NCBI RefSeq assembly: GCF_002995795.1
Contig: NZ_PVXN01000053.1
Location: forward strand, 186,001-250,000
DNA: 64,000 bases
Reading direction: 5' to 3'
DNA from: Clostridium thermopalmarium DSM 5974
GTDB lineage: Bacteria > Bacillota > Clostridia > Clostridiales > Clostridiaceae
Made by a program: the position numbers and the translations under genes. Shown here in pieces: positions 9,855-15,814 of the stretch (position 1 is its first letter; every line of letters begins with the position of its first letter). The notes beneath the pieces were generated by a model. It was given only the letters and a program-made list of their open reading frames with translations, did no database searches and was not told the origin of the DNA.

Positions 9855-10262
9855 ATGATAGGAAGAAAAATTTATTATGAATTAGCAACAGGTGATGTTA
9901 TATTAACAACATTAGAAAAAACAAGTGAAACTGCGATAAATACAACAAAAGAACAAGATTTTCAGATTTATGATGTACTACAAGCAAGAAGTATAGATTC
10001 TGTAGGAGTTATACAGCTAGAGTTTGGACAATATCAAGGCGAATTTCAAACAGCAAAATCATACAAAGTAAACCTAGAAACTAATGAATTAGTATTTGAA
10101 TATCCAACTTATGAGCCACCACTTACAGAACAAATTGAGCGACTAAAGAGTGAAAATTTATCACTAAAGGAAGAAAATACAGCATTAAAAGAACAACAAA
10201 AAGAACTTCAAACTTCCTTGTTGGAAGCACAAAACGCAATTAATGCTTTATTGGAGGTGTAA
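9855..10262 (+). CDS. Coiled-coil fibre-associated phage protein
   Basis: This is a 135-residue protein. The N-terminal 85 residues are beta-rich, and the C-terminal 45 form a heptad coiled coil (EQIERLKSENLSLKEENTALKEQQKEL). Genes of this kind sit between the fibre and XkdX genes in clostridial prophages and may help fibre trimerisation or assembly. That role is inferred from position; no named family was recognised with certainty. Confidence 0.65.
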   Translation: MIGRKIYYELATGDVILTTLEKTSETAINTTKEQDFQIYDVLQARSIDSVGVIQLEFGQYQGEFQTAKSYKVNLETNELVFEYPTYEPPLTEQIERLKSENLSLKEENTALKEQQKELQTSLLEAQNAINALLEV

Positions 10263-10265
10263 TAA

Positions 10266-10415
10266 ATGAGTATATTATACAATTATTTTGTTAGTTGCTG
10301 GAGATTAAATCCTAATTTTAATGAAGAAAATCTTAATAATGCGGTAGCTAAAGGATTTATAACAGAGGAAGAAAAAGCAAAAATATTAAAAATCGAAAGA
10401 GAATTTTTAGAATAA
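10266..10415 (+). CDS. XkdX family small phage protein
   Basis: This 49-residue ORF (MSILYNYFVSCWRL at the N-terminus) has the XkdX pattern: an aromatic N-terminal part, then NNAVAKGFITEEEKAKIL, equivalent to the VxxGxIT(P/E)E motif. It begins 3 bases after the preceding stop, with TTGGAGGTG upstream. XkdX proteins occur at the end of tail modules just before lysis genes; function is unknown. Confidence 0.75.
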   Translation: MSILYNYFVSCWRLNPNFNEENLNNAVAKGFITEEEKAKILKIEREFLE

Positions 10416-10428
10416 AATAAGTTGTTTA

Positions 10429-10475
10429 ATAGGCAAAGTAATGACTAGAGATAGTCTTTATTTTGCCTTATTTTA
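10429..10475 (+). terminator. Terminator of the tail operon
   Basis: AGGCAAAGTAATGACTA (from 10431) pairs with TAGTCTTTATTTTGCCTT (to 10469), a long stem with two small internal mismatches, followed by ATTTTAT. It separates the tail genes from the lysis genes. Confidence 0.7.
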
Positions 10476-10494
10476 TAAGAAAGAAGGGTAAAAG

Positions 10495-10911
10495 ATGGAT
10501 AAAAAAGAGGTATTCAGTACAGCTATAGCAGGAACGGGAACATTTCTAACATGGTTATTTGGGGCTTGGGATACAGCTCTAGCAATACTTGTATTATTTA
10601 TAATCCTAGATTACGCAACAGGAGTAATTAGGGGCTATATAAAAAAAGAGCTTAGTTCAGATGTAGGGTTTAAGGGAATAGCAAGAAAAGCTATTATACT
10701 CGTGGTTCTAATTGTAGCTGTAGCATTGGACAGACTGCTCAATACAGGGACTTGGGTATTTAGGACATTGGTTTGTTATTTCTATATTGCTAATGAAGGA
10801 TTAAGTATATTAGAGAATTGTGGTTCTTTAGGTTTACCATTACCAGCAAAGATAAAGGATGCGCTGGAGCAACTTAAAGATGGCAATAAAAAAGAGATAA
10901 AGGAGGAATAG
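10495..10911 (+). CDS. Phage holin, TcdE/toxin-secretion family
   Basis: This 138-residue membrane protein has three hydrophobic segments at about residues 12-45, 60-80 and 85-105. It carries the family motif DYATGVIRGYIKKELSSDVGFKGIARK and ends in a charged tail (KEIKEE). Holins of this family permeabilise the membrane so the amidase can reach the wall. AAGAAGGG precedes the ATG at 10495, and the amidase follows after 3 bases, a standard lysis cassette. Confidence 0.9.
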   Translation: MDKKEVFSTAIAGTGTFLTWLFGAWDTALAILVLFIILDYATGVIRGYIKKELSSDVGFKGIARKAIILVVLIVAVALDRLLNTGTWVFRTLVCYFYIANEGLSILENCGSLGLPLPAKIKDALEQLKDGNKKEIKEE

Positions 10912-10914
10912 TCC

Positions 10915-11610
10915 ATGAAAATAGCAATTCGTGGAGGACACAATTATGGAGTACCAGGAGCTTCAGGAGTATTAGATGAGGTCGCAGAAGATAGAAAGGT
11001 TTATGCTAAGGTTATAGAATATCTTAAAAAGTTAGGTCATGAGGTATTAGACGTAACACCTAATAAAACATCTACAAGTGCTGAAGATTTATCTTTTGGA
11101 GTATCTAAAGCTAACAGATGGGGAGCAGATTATTTTTGCTCTATTCATTTTAATGCTGGAGGCGGTAGAGGTACAGAAGTTTTATATTATAATGGAAGTT
11201 CTAAGGGAAAGAGTAAGGCTGAAAAAATAGCAAATAAAATAGCGGAGTTAGGTTTTATTAACCGAGGAGCTAAGGTAGATACTAGAGGACTTTATGAATT
11301 AAGAAATACCAAAATGCCAGCTAATATAATAGAAGTATGTTTCGTGGACAGCAATGTGGATGCAGAGTTATATAGAAAAGTTGGAGTTAGTAATATTGCC
11401 AGAGCAATAGCAGAGGGAATAACTGGACAGATTATTAAAGTAGAAACTGAAGCTAAACAGAATAAATATACTGTTAATTACTGTCTAGAGTTTCAGAAGT
11501 GGTATAACAAGGTTACTCAAACAAGAGCACCGCTTACTGAAGATGGTATATACGGTCCATTAACAGAGGAGGCATTACAGAAAATTACAAATATCATAAG
11601 AGAATTTTAA
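10915..11610 (+). CDS. Endolysin, N-acetylmuramoyl-L-alanine amidase (Amidase_3)
   Basis: This 231-residue lysin has a zinc amidase domain at residues 1-175. Ligands are visible as the His in RGGHN, the Glu in LDEVAED, the His in SIHFNAG and the catalytic Glu in NIIEVCFVD. A C-terminal PG-binding-like helix pair (about 187-231, CLEFQKWYNKV and EDGIYGPLTEEALQKI) probably anchors it to peptidoglycan. No signal peptide is present, so export depends on the holin just upstream. Confidence 0.93.
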   Translation: MKIAIRGGHNYGVPGASGVLDEVAEDRKVYAKVIEYLKKLGHEVLDVTPNKTSTSAEDLSFGVSKANRWGADYFCSIHFNAGGGRGTEVLYYNGSSKGKSKAEKIANKIAELGFINRGAKVDTRGLYELRNTKMPANIIEVCFVDSNVDAELYRKVGVSNIARAIAEGITGQIIKVETEAKQNKYTVNYCLEFQKWYNKVTQTRAPLTEDGIYGPLTEEALQKITNIIREF

Positions 11611-11612
11611 TT

Positions 11613-11647
11613 TACTCCCTGGAGAAAACCAGGGGGATTTTTTTATT
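11613..11647 (+). terminator. Terminator of the lysis cassette
   Basis: CTCCCTGG pairs with CCAGGGGGA around the loop AGAAAA, followed by TTTTTTTATTTTTT. Confidence 0.85.
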
Positions 11648-11979
11648 TTTTGATTAGAACTAATGAATATAAATAATAACATGAATTGATAAAAAACATA
11701 AGGCTAGTTGACAAAATTGCAAAAACATAGTAATACAGTTGTAAAGTATATTTGTAAACAATATTACCATAGTGATAGGAATATTTTTATGAATAAGATG
11801 AAAATAAGTGAAATATACTTGTATAAAAAATATATTTATGGACAAAATTTTTTAATAATATAGAAAAAATTATATCATAGTATTTTAATTATTTTATTAA
11901 AATTTATATTGTTTTAGAGGAAATATGTTTACAGTGTAGAAATAGGAATATGCTACAATATATAGAAAGAGTGATAGTA
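11648..11979. other. AT-rich intergenic region with candidate promoters
   Basis: This stretch of 332 bases has no supported gene. It holds a near-consensus promoter TTGACA (11708-11713), 17 bases, TAATAC (11731-11736). Closer to the downstream gene is an extended -10, TGCTACAAT (11951-11959). The latter would start RNA near 11966, which argues that the nucleotidyltransferase begins at ATG 11980 rather than at the in-frame ATG 11950. Nothing else stands out. Confidence 0.5.
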
Positions 11980-12423
11980 ATGGCTATTCCTAGTCTAAAC
12001 GGACACGGTATTTTACCAGAAGGTATTTATGAATGCACAATGGAAGATATAAAAGAAAAGTTTTGTTCTATAGAGAATAAAGAACATAGATGTAAGTTAT
12101 TTAAAAAGCTAGAGCAATATTTAAAAGATTTAAAGAAGTTTAATACTAAATATGAATTAATAATTGATGGGAGCTTTATAACTGATAAAAAATTTCCATC
12201 TGACATAGATTTTATTCTGGCATATGATTTTGAATATAGCCCAAAGACTAATTTCGATGATTGGCTTATGTTATTAAATGGAGATTGCGTAAAGCAAAAA
12301 TACGGGTTACAAGTATTTCCAACATTTCTTGATAGTGATTTATACGATGAAACTATTGAATTTTGTAAACAAGTAAAAGAAAAGCCAGGTATAATTAAAG
12401 GGTTGTTGAGGGTGAGAATATGA
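11980..12423 (+). CDS. Nucleotidyltransferase-like protein (DUF6932 type), phage cargo
   Basis: This is a 147-residue protein. It opens with AIPSLNGHGILPEGIYECT, a start I associate with DUF6932. It contains a polymerase-beta-type nucleotidyltransferase signature: IIDGSFITDKKFPSDIDFIL, with G64-S65 and D75-x-D77. The DxD pair would bind metal and nucleotide. It overlaps the next gene by 4 bases (ATGA), so the two form a coupled pair. Its place after the lysis genes and before the att site is typical for phage accessory or anti-phage cargo. Substrate is unknown; a toxin-antitoxin or defence role is inference only. Confidence 0.7.
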   Translation: MAIPSLNGHGILPEGIYECTMEDIKEKFCSIENKEHRCKLFKKLEQYLKDLKKFNTKYELIIDGSFITDKKFPSDIDFILAYDFEYSPKTNFDDWLMLLNGDCVKQKYGLQVFPTFLDSDLYDETIEFCKQVKEKPGIIKGLLRVRI

Positions 12424-13376
12424 TAAATAGCATTGAGCAAAAAAATCAGGCTGAAAATCAAATAAAAAGATTAGAGAATATATTAATTTCTCTTAGGGAA
12501 AAATTATTGCCAGATAGAGAAAAACAATATAAAGCAATGGCTAGTAGTTATGTAAATAAAATAAGAGAGTTGAGAGAAGAAATAGATGAATTTACAGGCG
12601 TTCAACTATTTAATATACCTAAAAATGATTTAAATATCCATATAATAGGGCCTGTTATTGGATATGGTGAGGCTCCAATTAGTTTGGTATCAAAGTTTTT
12701 AGATAATTTTAGGAAAAGCATTCAAACAATATATGCAATTTTGTGTGATATAAAGATTTCAACAAATGTACCTAAGGAAGTTGCTAAAGCATGTGATTTT
12801 AATTTATTAGGATATAACAAAGGGAGTATAAATTTATCACTTGGATTACCACCTAAACAGTTAAACTTTTTTGACAGTAATAATAAAATAGATAATGCTA
12901 TGGAAGTATATTTTAAAGCTATTCATTGGGCTTCAAGTGCCTTACCAAAAGAGTGTATTGATATAGATGAAAATATAAGAGATAGAGCACTAGGAAGTAT
13001 ATTAAGAACTCTTCCAGATGAAAAAAATATAAGTGAAATAACTTTTTCAGGAGAAGCAATAAAAAAATATGGTAAGTTAAGTATAAATAAATATGCTAAA
13101 TATAGGATTAGTGAAATATTGTTAAATAAAGATATTGATGATGAAATAATAGAAGTGAAAGGCAAAATTAGAGAAGTAGATTTGGATAATTTATCTTTTA
13201 CATTAAGAGATATACAAGAAAATGATTATAATATTCCGAATCAGATGAAGTGTATAATGACAGAAGCAGTAGCTGAACAACTTAAAGATTATTTAGACTC
13301 ATATGCAATTATTAAGGGAATTAGAAAAGAATCTAGTAATACTATCAATGTTAAATTAGTAGACACTTTAGATTAA
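12420..13376 (+). CDS. Coiled-coil partner of the nucleotidyltransferase, unknown function
   Basis: This 318-residue protein is not assigned to a family. Residues 1-60 form a coiled coil (EQKNQAENQIKRLENILISL, then YVNKIRELREEIDEFTG). The middle is a mixed alpha/beta domain. The last 85 residues look like a small beta-barrel (EVKGKIREVDLDNLSFTLRD ... IIKGIRKESSNTINVKLVD), possibly OB- or SH3-like. No signal peptide or membrane segment is seen. Overlap with the upstream nucleotidyltransferase implies joint function, and a shared terminator follows. Confidence 0.7.
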   Translation: MINSIEQKNQAENQIKRLENILISLREKLLPDREKQYKAMASSYVNKIRELREEIDEFTGVQLFNIPKNDLNIHIIGPVIGYGEAPISLVSKFLDNFRKSIQTIYAILCDIKISTNVPKEVAKACDFNLLGYNKGSINLSLGLPPKQLNFFDSNNKIDNAMEVYFKAIHWASSALPKECIDIDENIRDRALGSILRTLPDEKNISEITFSGEAIKKYGKLSINKYAKYRISEILLNKDIDDEIIEVKGKIREVDLDNLSFTLRDIQENDYNIPNQMKCIMTEAVAEQLKDYLDSYAIIKGIRKESSNTINVKLVDTLD

Positions 13377-13384
13377 AATTGATC

Positions 13385-13408
13385 CTGGGAGCAATCCCAG
13401 TTTTTTTA
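13385..13408 (+). terminator. Terminator of the NTase/coiled-coil pair
   Basis: CTGGGA (13385-13390), loop GCAA, TCCCAG (13395-13400), followed by TTTTTTTATTTT. Confidence 0.85.
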
Positions 13409-13415
13409 TTTTAAA

Positions 13416-13481
13416 CAAAAAAAGACTGGCAAAGTGCCAGCCTTCACCACTTCCGTTGGAAATGGAATTTGATTTCTTATT
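13416..13481 (-). ncRNA. Predicted antisense antitoxin RNA, about 65 nt
   Basis: On the minus strand a promoter TTGATA (13515-13510), 16 bases, TATAAT (13493-13488) should start an RNA near 13481. The RNA would end at a hairpin, GGCTGGCA-CTT-TGCCAGTC (13442-13424), followed by TTTTTTT. Its first ~24 bases are the exact complement of a 26-base repeat (13458-13483). The second copy of that repeat (13586-13611) covers the start codon and codons 2-7 of the small toxin-like ORF. A hairpin CATTTCC-AAC-GGAAGTG lies inside the RNA, leaving its 5' end unpaired as a seed. It is therefore predicted to pair with and silence the toxin mRNA in trans. Confidence 0.65.
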
Positions 13482-13483
13482 AA
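13458..13483 (+). repeat. 26-base direct repeat, copy 1 (antitoxin template)
   Basis: Identical to 13586-13611. It begins GGAAATGGAATTTG and ends TCTTATTAA. Beyond both ends the two copies diverge, so the match is confined to the toxin translation start region. Confidence 0.95.
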
Positions 13484-13487
13484 TTAT

Positions 13488-13515
13488 ATTATACTTAAAT
13501 TAAAAAAAATATCAA
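13488..13515 (-). promoter_or_regulatory. Promoter of the antisense RNA
   Basis: TTGATA, 16-base spacer, TATAAT, read on the minus strand. The bases TATAATATAATTA are shared with the divergent toxin promoter at 13565-13577. Confidence 0.65.
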
Positions 13516-13542
13516 CAGAATAAAAATATTTTACAAATTCTA

Positions 13543-13570
13543 TTGACTTTTTACGCAGGTATGTTATAAT
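13543..13570 (+). promoter_or_regulatory. Promoter of the small toxin-like ORF
   Basis: TTGACT (13543-13548), 16 bases, TATAAT (13565-13570) with an extended -10 TG at 13562-13563. The expected RNA start, near 13577, falls at the ribosome binding site itself, so the mRNA leader would be very short. Confidence 0.7.
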
Positions 13571-13585
13571 ATAATTAGGAGGTGG

Positions 13586-13611
13586 GGAAATGGAATTTGA
13601 TTTCTTATTAA
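13586..13611 (+). repeat. 26-base direct repeat, copy 2 (toxin start region)
   Basis: Identical to 13458-13483. It spans the last bases before the ATG at 13590 and codons 1-7 of the toxin-like ORF. Confidence 0.95.
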
Positions 13612-13691
13612 AACTTCTAGGATTAATCCTCCTAGTTTTACAAATCACCGAAAAGTTAATAGATATAATAAACAAACTTTTCGATGATTGA
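13590..13691 (+). CDS. Small hydrophobic peptide, candidate type I toxin (33 aa)
   Basis: This is a 33-residue ORF, MEFDFLLKLLGLILLVL then an amphipathic TEKLIDIINKLFDD tail, with a single potential membrane helix at residues 5-18. A very strong AGGAGGTG sits 5 bases before the ATG, and a consensus-like promoter lies just upstream. A hairpin terminator follows the stop. The start region is duplicated upstream as template for a divergent antisense RNA. Size (33 residues, like Fst of pAD1), hydrophobicity and antisense control fit type I toxins that insert in the membrane. I know no exact homologue, so the toxin role is inference. Confidence 0.7.
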   Translation: MEFDFLLKLLGLILLVLQITEKLIDIINKLFDD

Positions 13692-13692
13692 C

Positions 13693-13722
13693 AAAAGGGG
13701 ATGAAAAATCCCCGCCTTTCCC
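13693..13722 (+). terminator. Terminator of the toxin-like mRNA
   Basis: GGGGAT (13697-13702), loop GAAAA, ATCCCC (13708-13713), then GCCTTTCCCTTAT. The T-run is weak but the stem is strong. Confidence 0.65.
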
Positions 13723-13754
13723 TTATCTTAATATAAATAAAGGATGGTGTTAAA

Positions 13755-13907
13755 ATGAATATTAAATTACTACTCAATCAAGCGTCTTTTGGAGTAAGCA
13801 TAGCATTTTTAATAATAGCTTTACTTAGTAAAGATGTGCGATATATATTAATAGGAATTGTCTTGATAGTATATAGTGAAAATAAAATTAAAAAATCTAA
13901 AAAGTAG
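13755..13907 (+). CDS. Small membrane protein, unknown (50 aa)
   Basis: MNIKLLLNQASFGVSIAFLI at the start and two hydrophobic segments (about 9-25 and 29-42) separated by KDVR; the C-terminus is lysine-rich (KIKKSKK). A ribosome binding site GGATGGTG precedes the ATG. It lies 8 bases before the HTH gene and is probably co-transcribed with it. No family recognised. Confidence 0.55.
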   Translation: MNIKLLLNQASFGVSIAFLIIALLSKDVRYILIGIVLIVYSENKIKKSKK

Positions 13908-13915
13908 GTGAATTA

Positions 13916-14128
13916 ATGGAACGTGAAGAACTAATAAAACTAATCCAAGAGAACACAATGGATTCCTCTGAAGTTGTTGAATACCTTGGTATATCTAAGC
14001 AGCGATTATCAGATATGAATAGAACTGGCAAGCTTGTTGCTGTTAAAAAAGGTATTTATTTAAAGGTTGACGTGGAAAAGAGAAAACAAGAACAGGGAAC
14101 GTTAAGAGAAAAATATTATAAAAGATAA
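13916..14128 (+). CDS. Small helix-turn-helix DNA-binding protein
   Basis: This 70-residue basic protein has a helix-turn-helix at about residues 15-45 (DSSEVVEYLGISKQRLSDMNRTGKLVAVKKGIYL), the MerR/excisionase-like winged pattern in which GKL follows the recognition helix. The ORF begins 8 bases after the small membrane gene, with TAGGTG upstream. Near the att end of the prophage it could be an excision factor or local regulator; the sequence does not decide between them. Confidence 0.65.
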   Translation: MEREELIKLIQENTMDSSEVVEYLGISKQRLSDMNRTGKLVAVKKGIYLKVDVEKRKQEQGTLREKYYKR

Positions 14129-14134
14129 TTATTT

Positions 14135-14168
14135 TACCTCAAGCTCAGGCTTGGGGTATTTTTTTATT
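14135..14168 (+). terminator. Terminator after the HTH gene
   Basis: TACCTCAAGC (14135-14144), loop TCAG, GCTTGGGGTA (14149-14158), then TTTTTTTATTTTTT. Strong. Confidence 0.9.
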
Positions 14169-14206
14169 TTTTGAAAACATATCAGCATTGTTAAAAAATT
14201 TTAAAT

Positions 14207-14280
14207 AGCAGTGCCAAAGTGACCATAATTTTAAAATTCTAAAAAGCATATGCATAATGGGGTTACTAAAATGCACTGCC
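14207..14280. repeat. Nested inverted repeats near the prophage end
   Basis: Outer arms GCAGTGC (14208-14214) and GCACTGC (14273-14279); inner arms AGTGACC (14218-14224) and GGTTACT (14261-14267, one G-T pair). Inside them are the palindromes ATTTTAAAAT and GCATATGC. No ORF or T-run explains the symmetry. It may be a structured RNA or a protein-binding site. Confidence 0.5.
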
Positions 14281-14319
14281 TTTTGGGTATCATGGAATAA
14301 ATATTAAAAGGGTGAAATG

Positions 14320-14361
14320 CGAACAAATGTTCTTGTAAAATAAAAGTAAAAGTGGTAAAAT
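14320..14361 (+). promoter_or_regulatory. SOS promoter: LexA box over the -35 region
   Basis: CGAACAAATGTTCT (14320-14333) contains the perfect Gram-positive LexA half-sites GAAC-N4-GTTC. It abuts a promoter TTGTAA (14333-14338), 17 bases, TAAAAT (14356-14361). LexA binding would block the -35 element, making the downstream small gene DNA-damage inducible. Confidence 0.75.
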
Positions 14362-14396
14362 GATATTAGCCACTGGGGAGTATGGGAGGTAATAAA

Positions 14397-14546
14397 ATGT
14401 ATGAAATGATGAAAGAAAAAGAAAAAACTAAAATACATAATGAAAACTTTGTAAAGGAAGATTTAGAATTAAAAGCACTAATTGAAGAAAATATCAAACT
14501 AAAGTCAATCATCATGGAATTAAAAAGATACATTAAAAGATTATAA
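14397..14546 (+). CDS. Small coiled-coil protein under SOS control (49 aa)
   Basis: This 49-residue ORF (MYEMMKEKEKTKIHN at the N-terminus) is highly charged and helical. Leu/Ile heptads span residues 22-49 (LELKALIEENIKLKSIIMEL). GGGAGGT lies 6 bases before the ATG, and a LexA box plus promoter lies 36 bases further up. It is the last gene before the att site. No family recognised. Inducible expression suggests a role in prophage induction or host modulation, which is inference. Confidence 0.6.
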   Translation: MYEMMKEKEKTKIHNENFVKEDLELKALIEENIKLKSIIMELKRYIKRL

Positions 14547-14548
14547 TT

Positions 14549-14568
14549 GGTTGCATTTTGGTTGTATT
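14549..14568 (+). repeat. Short tandem GGTTGYATT pair beside the att site
   Basis: GGTTGCATT (14549-14557) and GGTTGTATT (14560-14568), one helical turn apart and about 115 bases from the att core. Arm-type integrase sites have this layout, but nothing else supports the idea. Confidence 0.25.
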
Positions 14569-14682
14569 ATTTTGAAAATAGATTGAAACAATTTTAAAAA
14601 CTTAATTACAATAAATTTTATTAAAGCTGATATTTTCTACATTTAAGAACAGTTTAAAATGTTTAATATATAGAAATTATCG

Positions 14683-14729
14683 GTCTCCAAAACCATTGGT
14701 TGTGGGTTCGAGTCCTACTGCCCCTGCCA
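14683..14729 (+). other. Prophage attachment site: 3' part of tRNA-Trp(CCA)
   Basis: From GGTCTCCAAAACC to CCCCTGCCA this is the anticodon loop (CCA at 14687-14689), variable loop, T arm (GGTTCGAGTCC) and acceptor 3' strand of a tRNA-Trp. The 5' half is absent. The bases just left (TC at 14681-14682) no longer pair with the 3' anticodon-stem strand ACCAT, so the shared core starts at about 14683. This is the usual product of phage integration into a tRNA 3' end, with the intact tRNA expected at the other prophage end. Confidence 0.85.
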
Positions 14730-14730
14730 T

Positions 14731-14770
14731 AAAAACCTGTAAACATTAATGTTTACAGGTTTTTGTTTTT
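14731..14770 (+). terminator. Terminator of the former tRNA transcript
   Basis: A 26-base perfect palindrome (14735-14760, ACCTGTAAACATT and complement), flanked by A and T runs. Confidence 0.9.
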
Positions 14771-14839
14771 TATATAAAATAAAAATGCTAAAATTTACAT
14801 ATAAAAAATATATTAATGAATAGAGGGAGTGAAATAAAT

Positions 14840-15661
14840 ATGATAAAAATAGATGTTGAAAAATGTATAGGATGTGGACAATGCGTTAAGGATTGTTTTC
14901 CTAATGATATAGAAATAGTATATGGAAAAGCTCATGTTAAAAATGTAGCGTGTATTAAATGCGGACATTGTATAGCTGTGTGTCCTAAAAATGCTGTATC
15001 AATAGATGAATATAGCATGGAAGATGTAAAAGAATATAATAAAGAAGAGTTTTTTATAGACGAGGATAATTTATTAAATTTTATAAAGTTTAGAAGAAGC
15101 GTAAGACAGTTTAAAGATAAAGAAGTGGAAGAAGAAAAAATTCGTAAGATTATAGAAGCTGGTAGGTTTACTCAAACGGGAAGCAATATGCAAGATGTAT
15201 CTTATATAGTTGTAAGAGAAGGGCTAGAGAAGCTAAAAATATTAACATTTGATGTATTAAAAGAAATAGGAGAACAAATGTTATCTAATTTAACTCCAGA
15301 AACTATGAGATTTAAAAATTATGCACAGATGTGGATAAAAATGAGGGATTCATATGAACAAAATCCTAAAGAAAATGACAGATTATTTTTTAATGCTCCC
15401 ATTGTAATAGTTGTTACAGCTAGTTCAGAAGTAAATGGAGCCTTAGCTTCTTCCAATATGGAACTTATGACTAACGCTTTAGGTCTTGGAACGGTTTTTA
15501 GCGGTTTCTTCGTAAGGGCAGCACGAAGAAGTAAAAAGATTAGGGAGTTTCTTGGAGTTGAAGAGGGGAAACAGGTTATAACATGCATGGTAATAGGATA
15601 TTCGGATGTAAAGTACTTTAGAACAGTACCAAGAAAAGAAGCCAATATATCTTGGCTTTAA
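14840..15661 (+). CDS. Ferredoxin-nitroreductase fusion protein
   Basis: This 273-residue protein has an N-terminal double [4Fe-4S] ferredoxin domain, with CIGCGQCVKDCFP (about 9-21) and CIKCGHCIAVCP (about 40-51). An FMN nitroreductase domain follows from residue 75 (FRRSVRQFKDKEVEEEKI ... GRFTQTGSNMQD). It likely moves electrons from ferredoxin to FMN and reduces nitro or related compounds. I preferred ATG 14840 to an in-frame upstream ATG at 14816, because GAGGGAGTG lies just before it and the ferredoxin starts at residue 3. It is the first host gene beyond the prophage. Confidence 0.88.
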   Translation: MIKIDVEKCIGCGQCVKDCFPNDIEIVYGKAHVKNVACIKCGHCIAVCPKNAVSIDEYSMEDVKEYNKEEFFIDEDNLLNFIKFRRSVRQFKDKEVEEEKIRKIIEAGRFTQTGSNMQDVSYIVVREGLEKLKILTFDVLKEIGEQMLSNLTPETMRFKNYAQMWIKMRDSYEQNPKENDRLFFNAPIVIVVTASSEVNGALASSNMELMTNALGLGTVFSGFFVRAARRSKKIREFLGVEEGKQVITCMVIGYSDVKYFRTVPRKEANISWL

Positions 15662-15814
15662 AAGGAACTACATTTCTAATTCATTATCATTTAAACGAGA
15701 AAGTGGTCAAAAATAAAATAGAATTTACTGCTGTATAAGTGGTAATATATATATATAATGTATATAATTAGATTTATAAAAAATAATATAAAGAATATAT
15801 TAGGCGGTGTTTAA

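Noticed and set aside
11950-11979. Upstream ATG for the nucleotidyltransferase
   Set aside because: No ribosome binding site, lies before the predicted RNA start, and the family begins at the AIPSLNGHG stretch.
13484-13777. Minus-strand 97-codon ORF across the small toxin locus
   Set aside because: It runs through both promoters, the terminator and the repeat on the opposite strand; no ribosome binding site.
14683-14729. Functional tRNA gene
   Set aside because: Only the 3' half is present; D arm and 5' acceptor strand are missing, so it is an att remnant.
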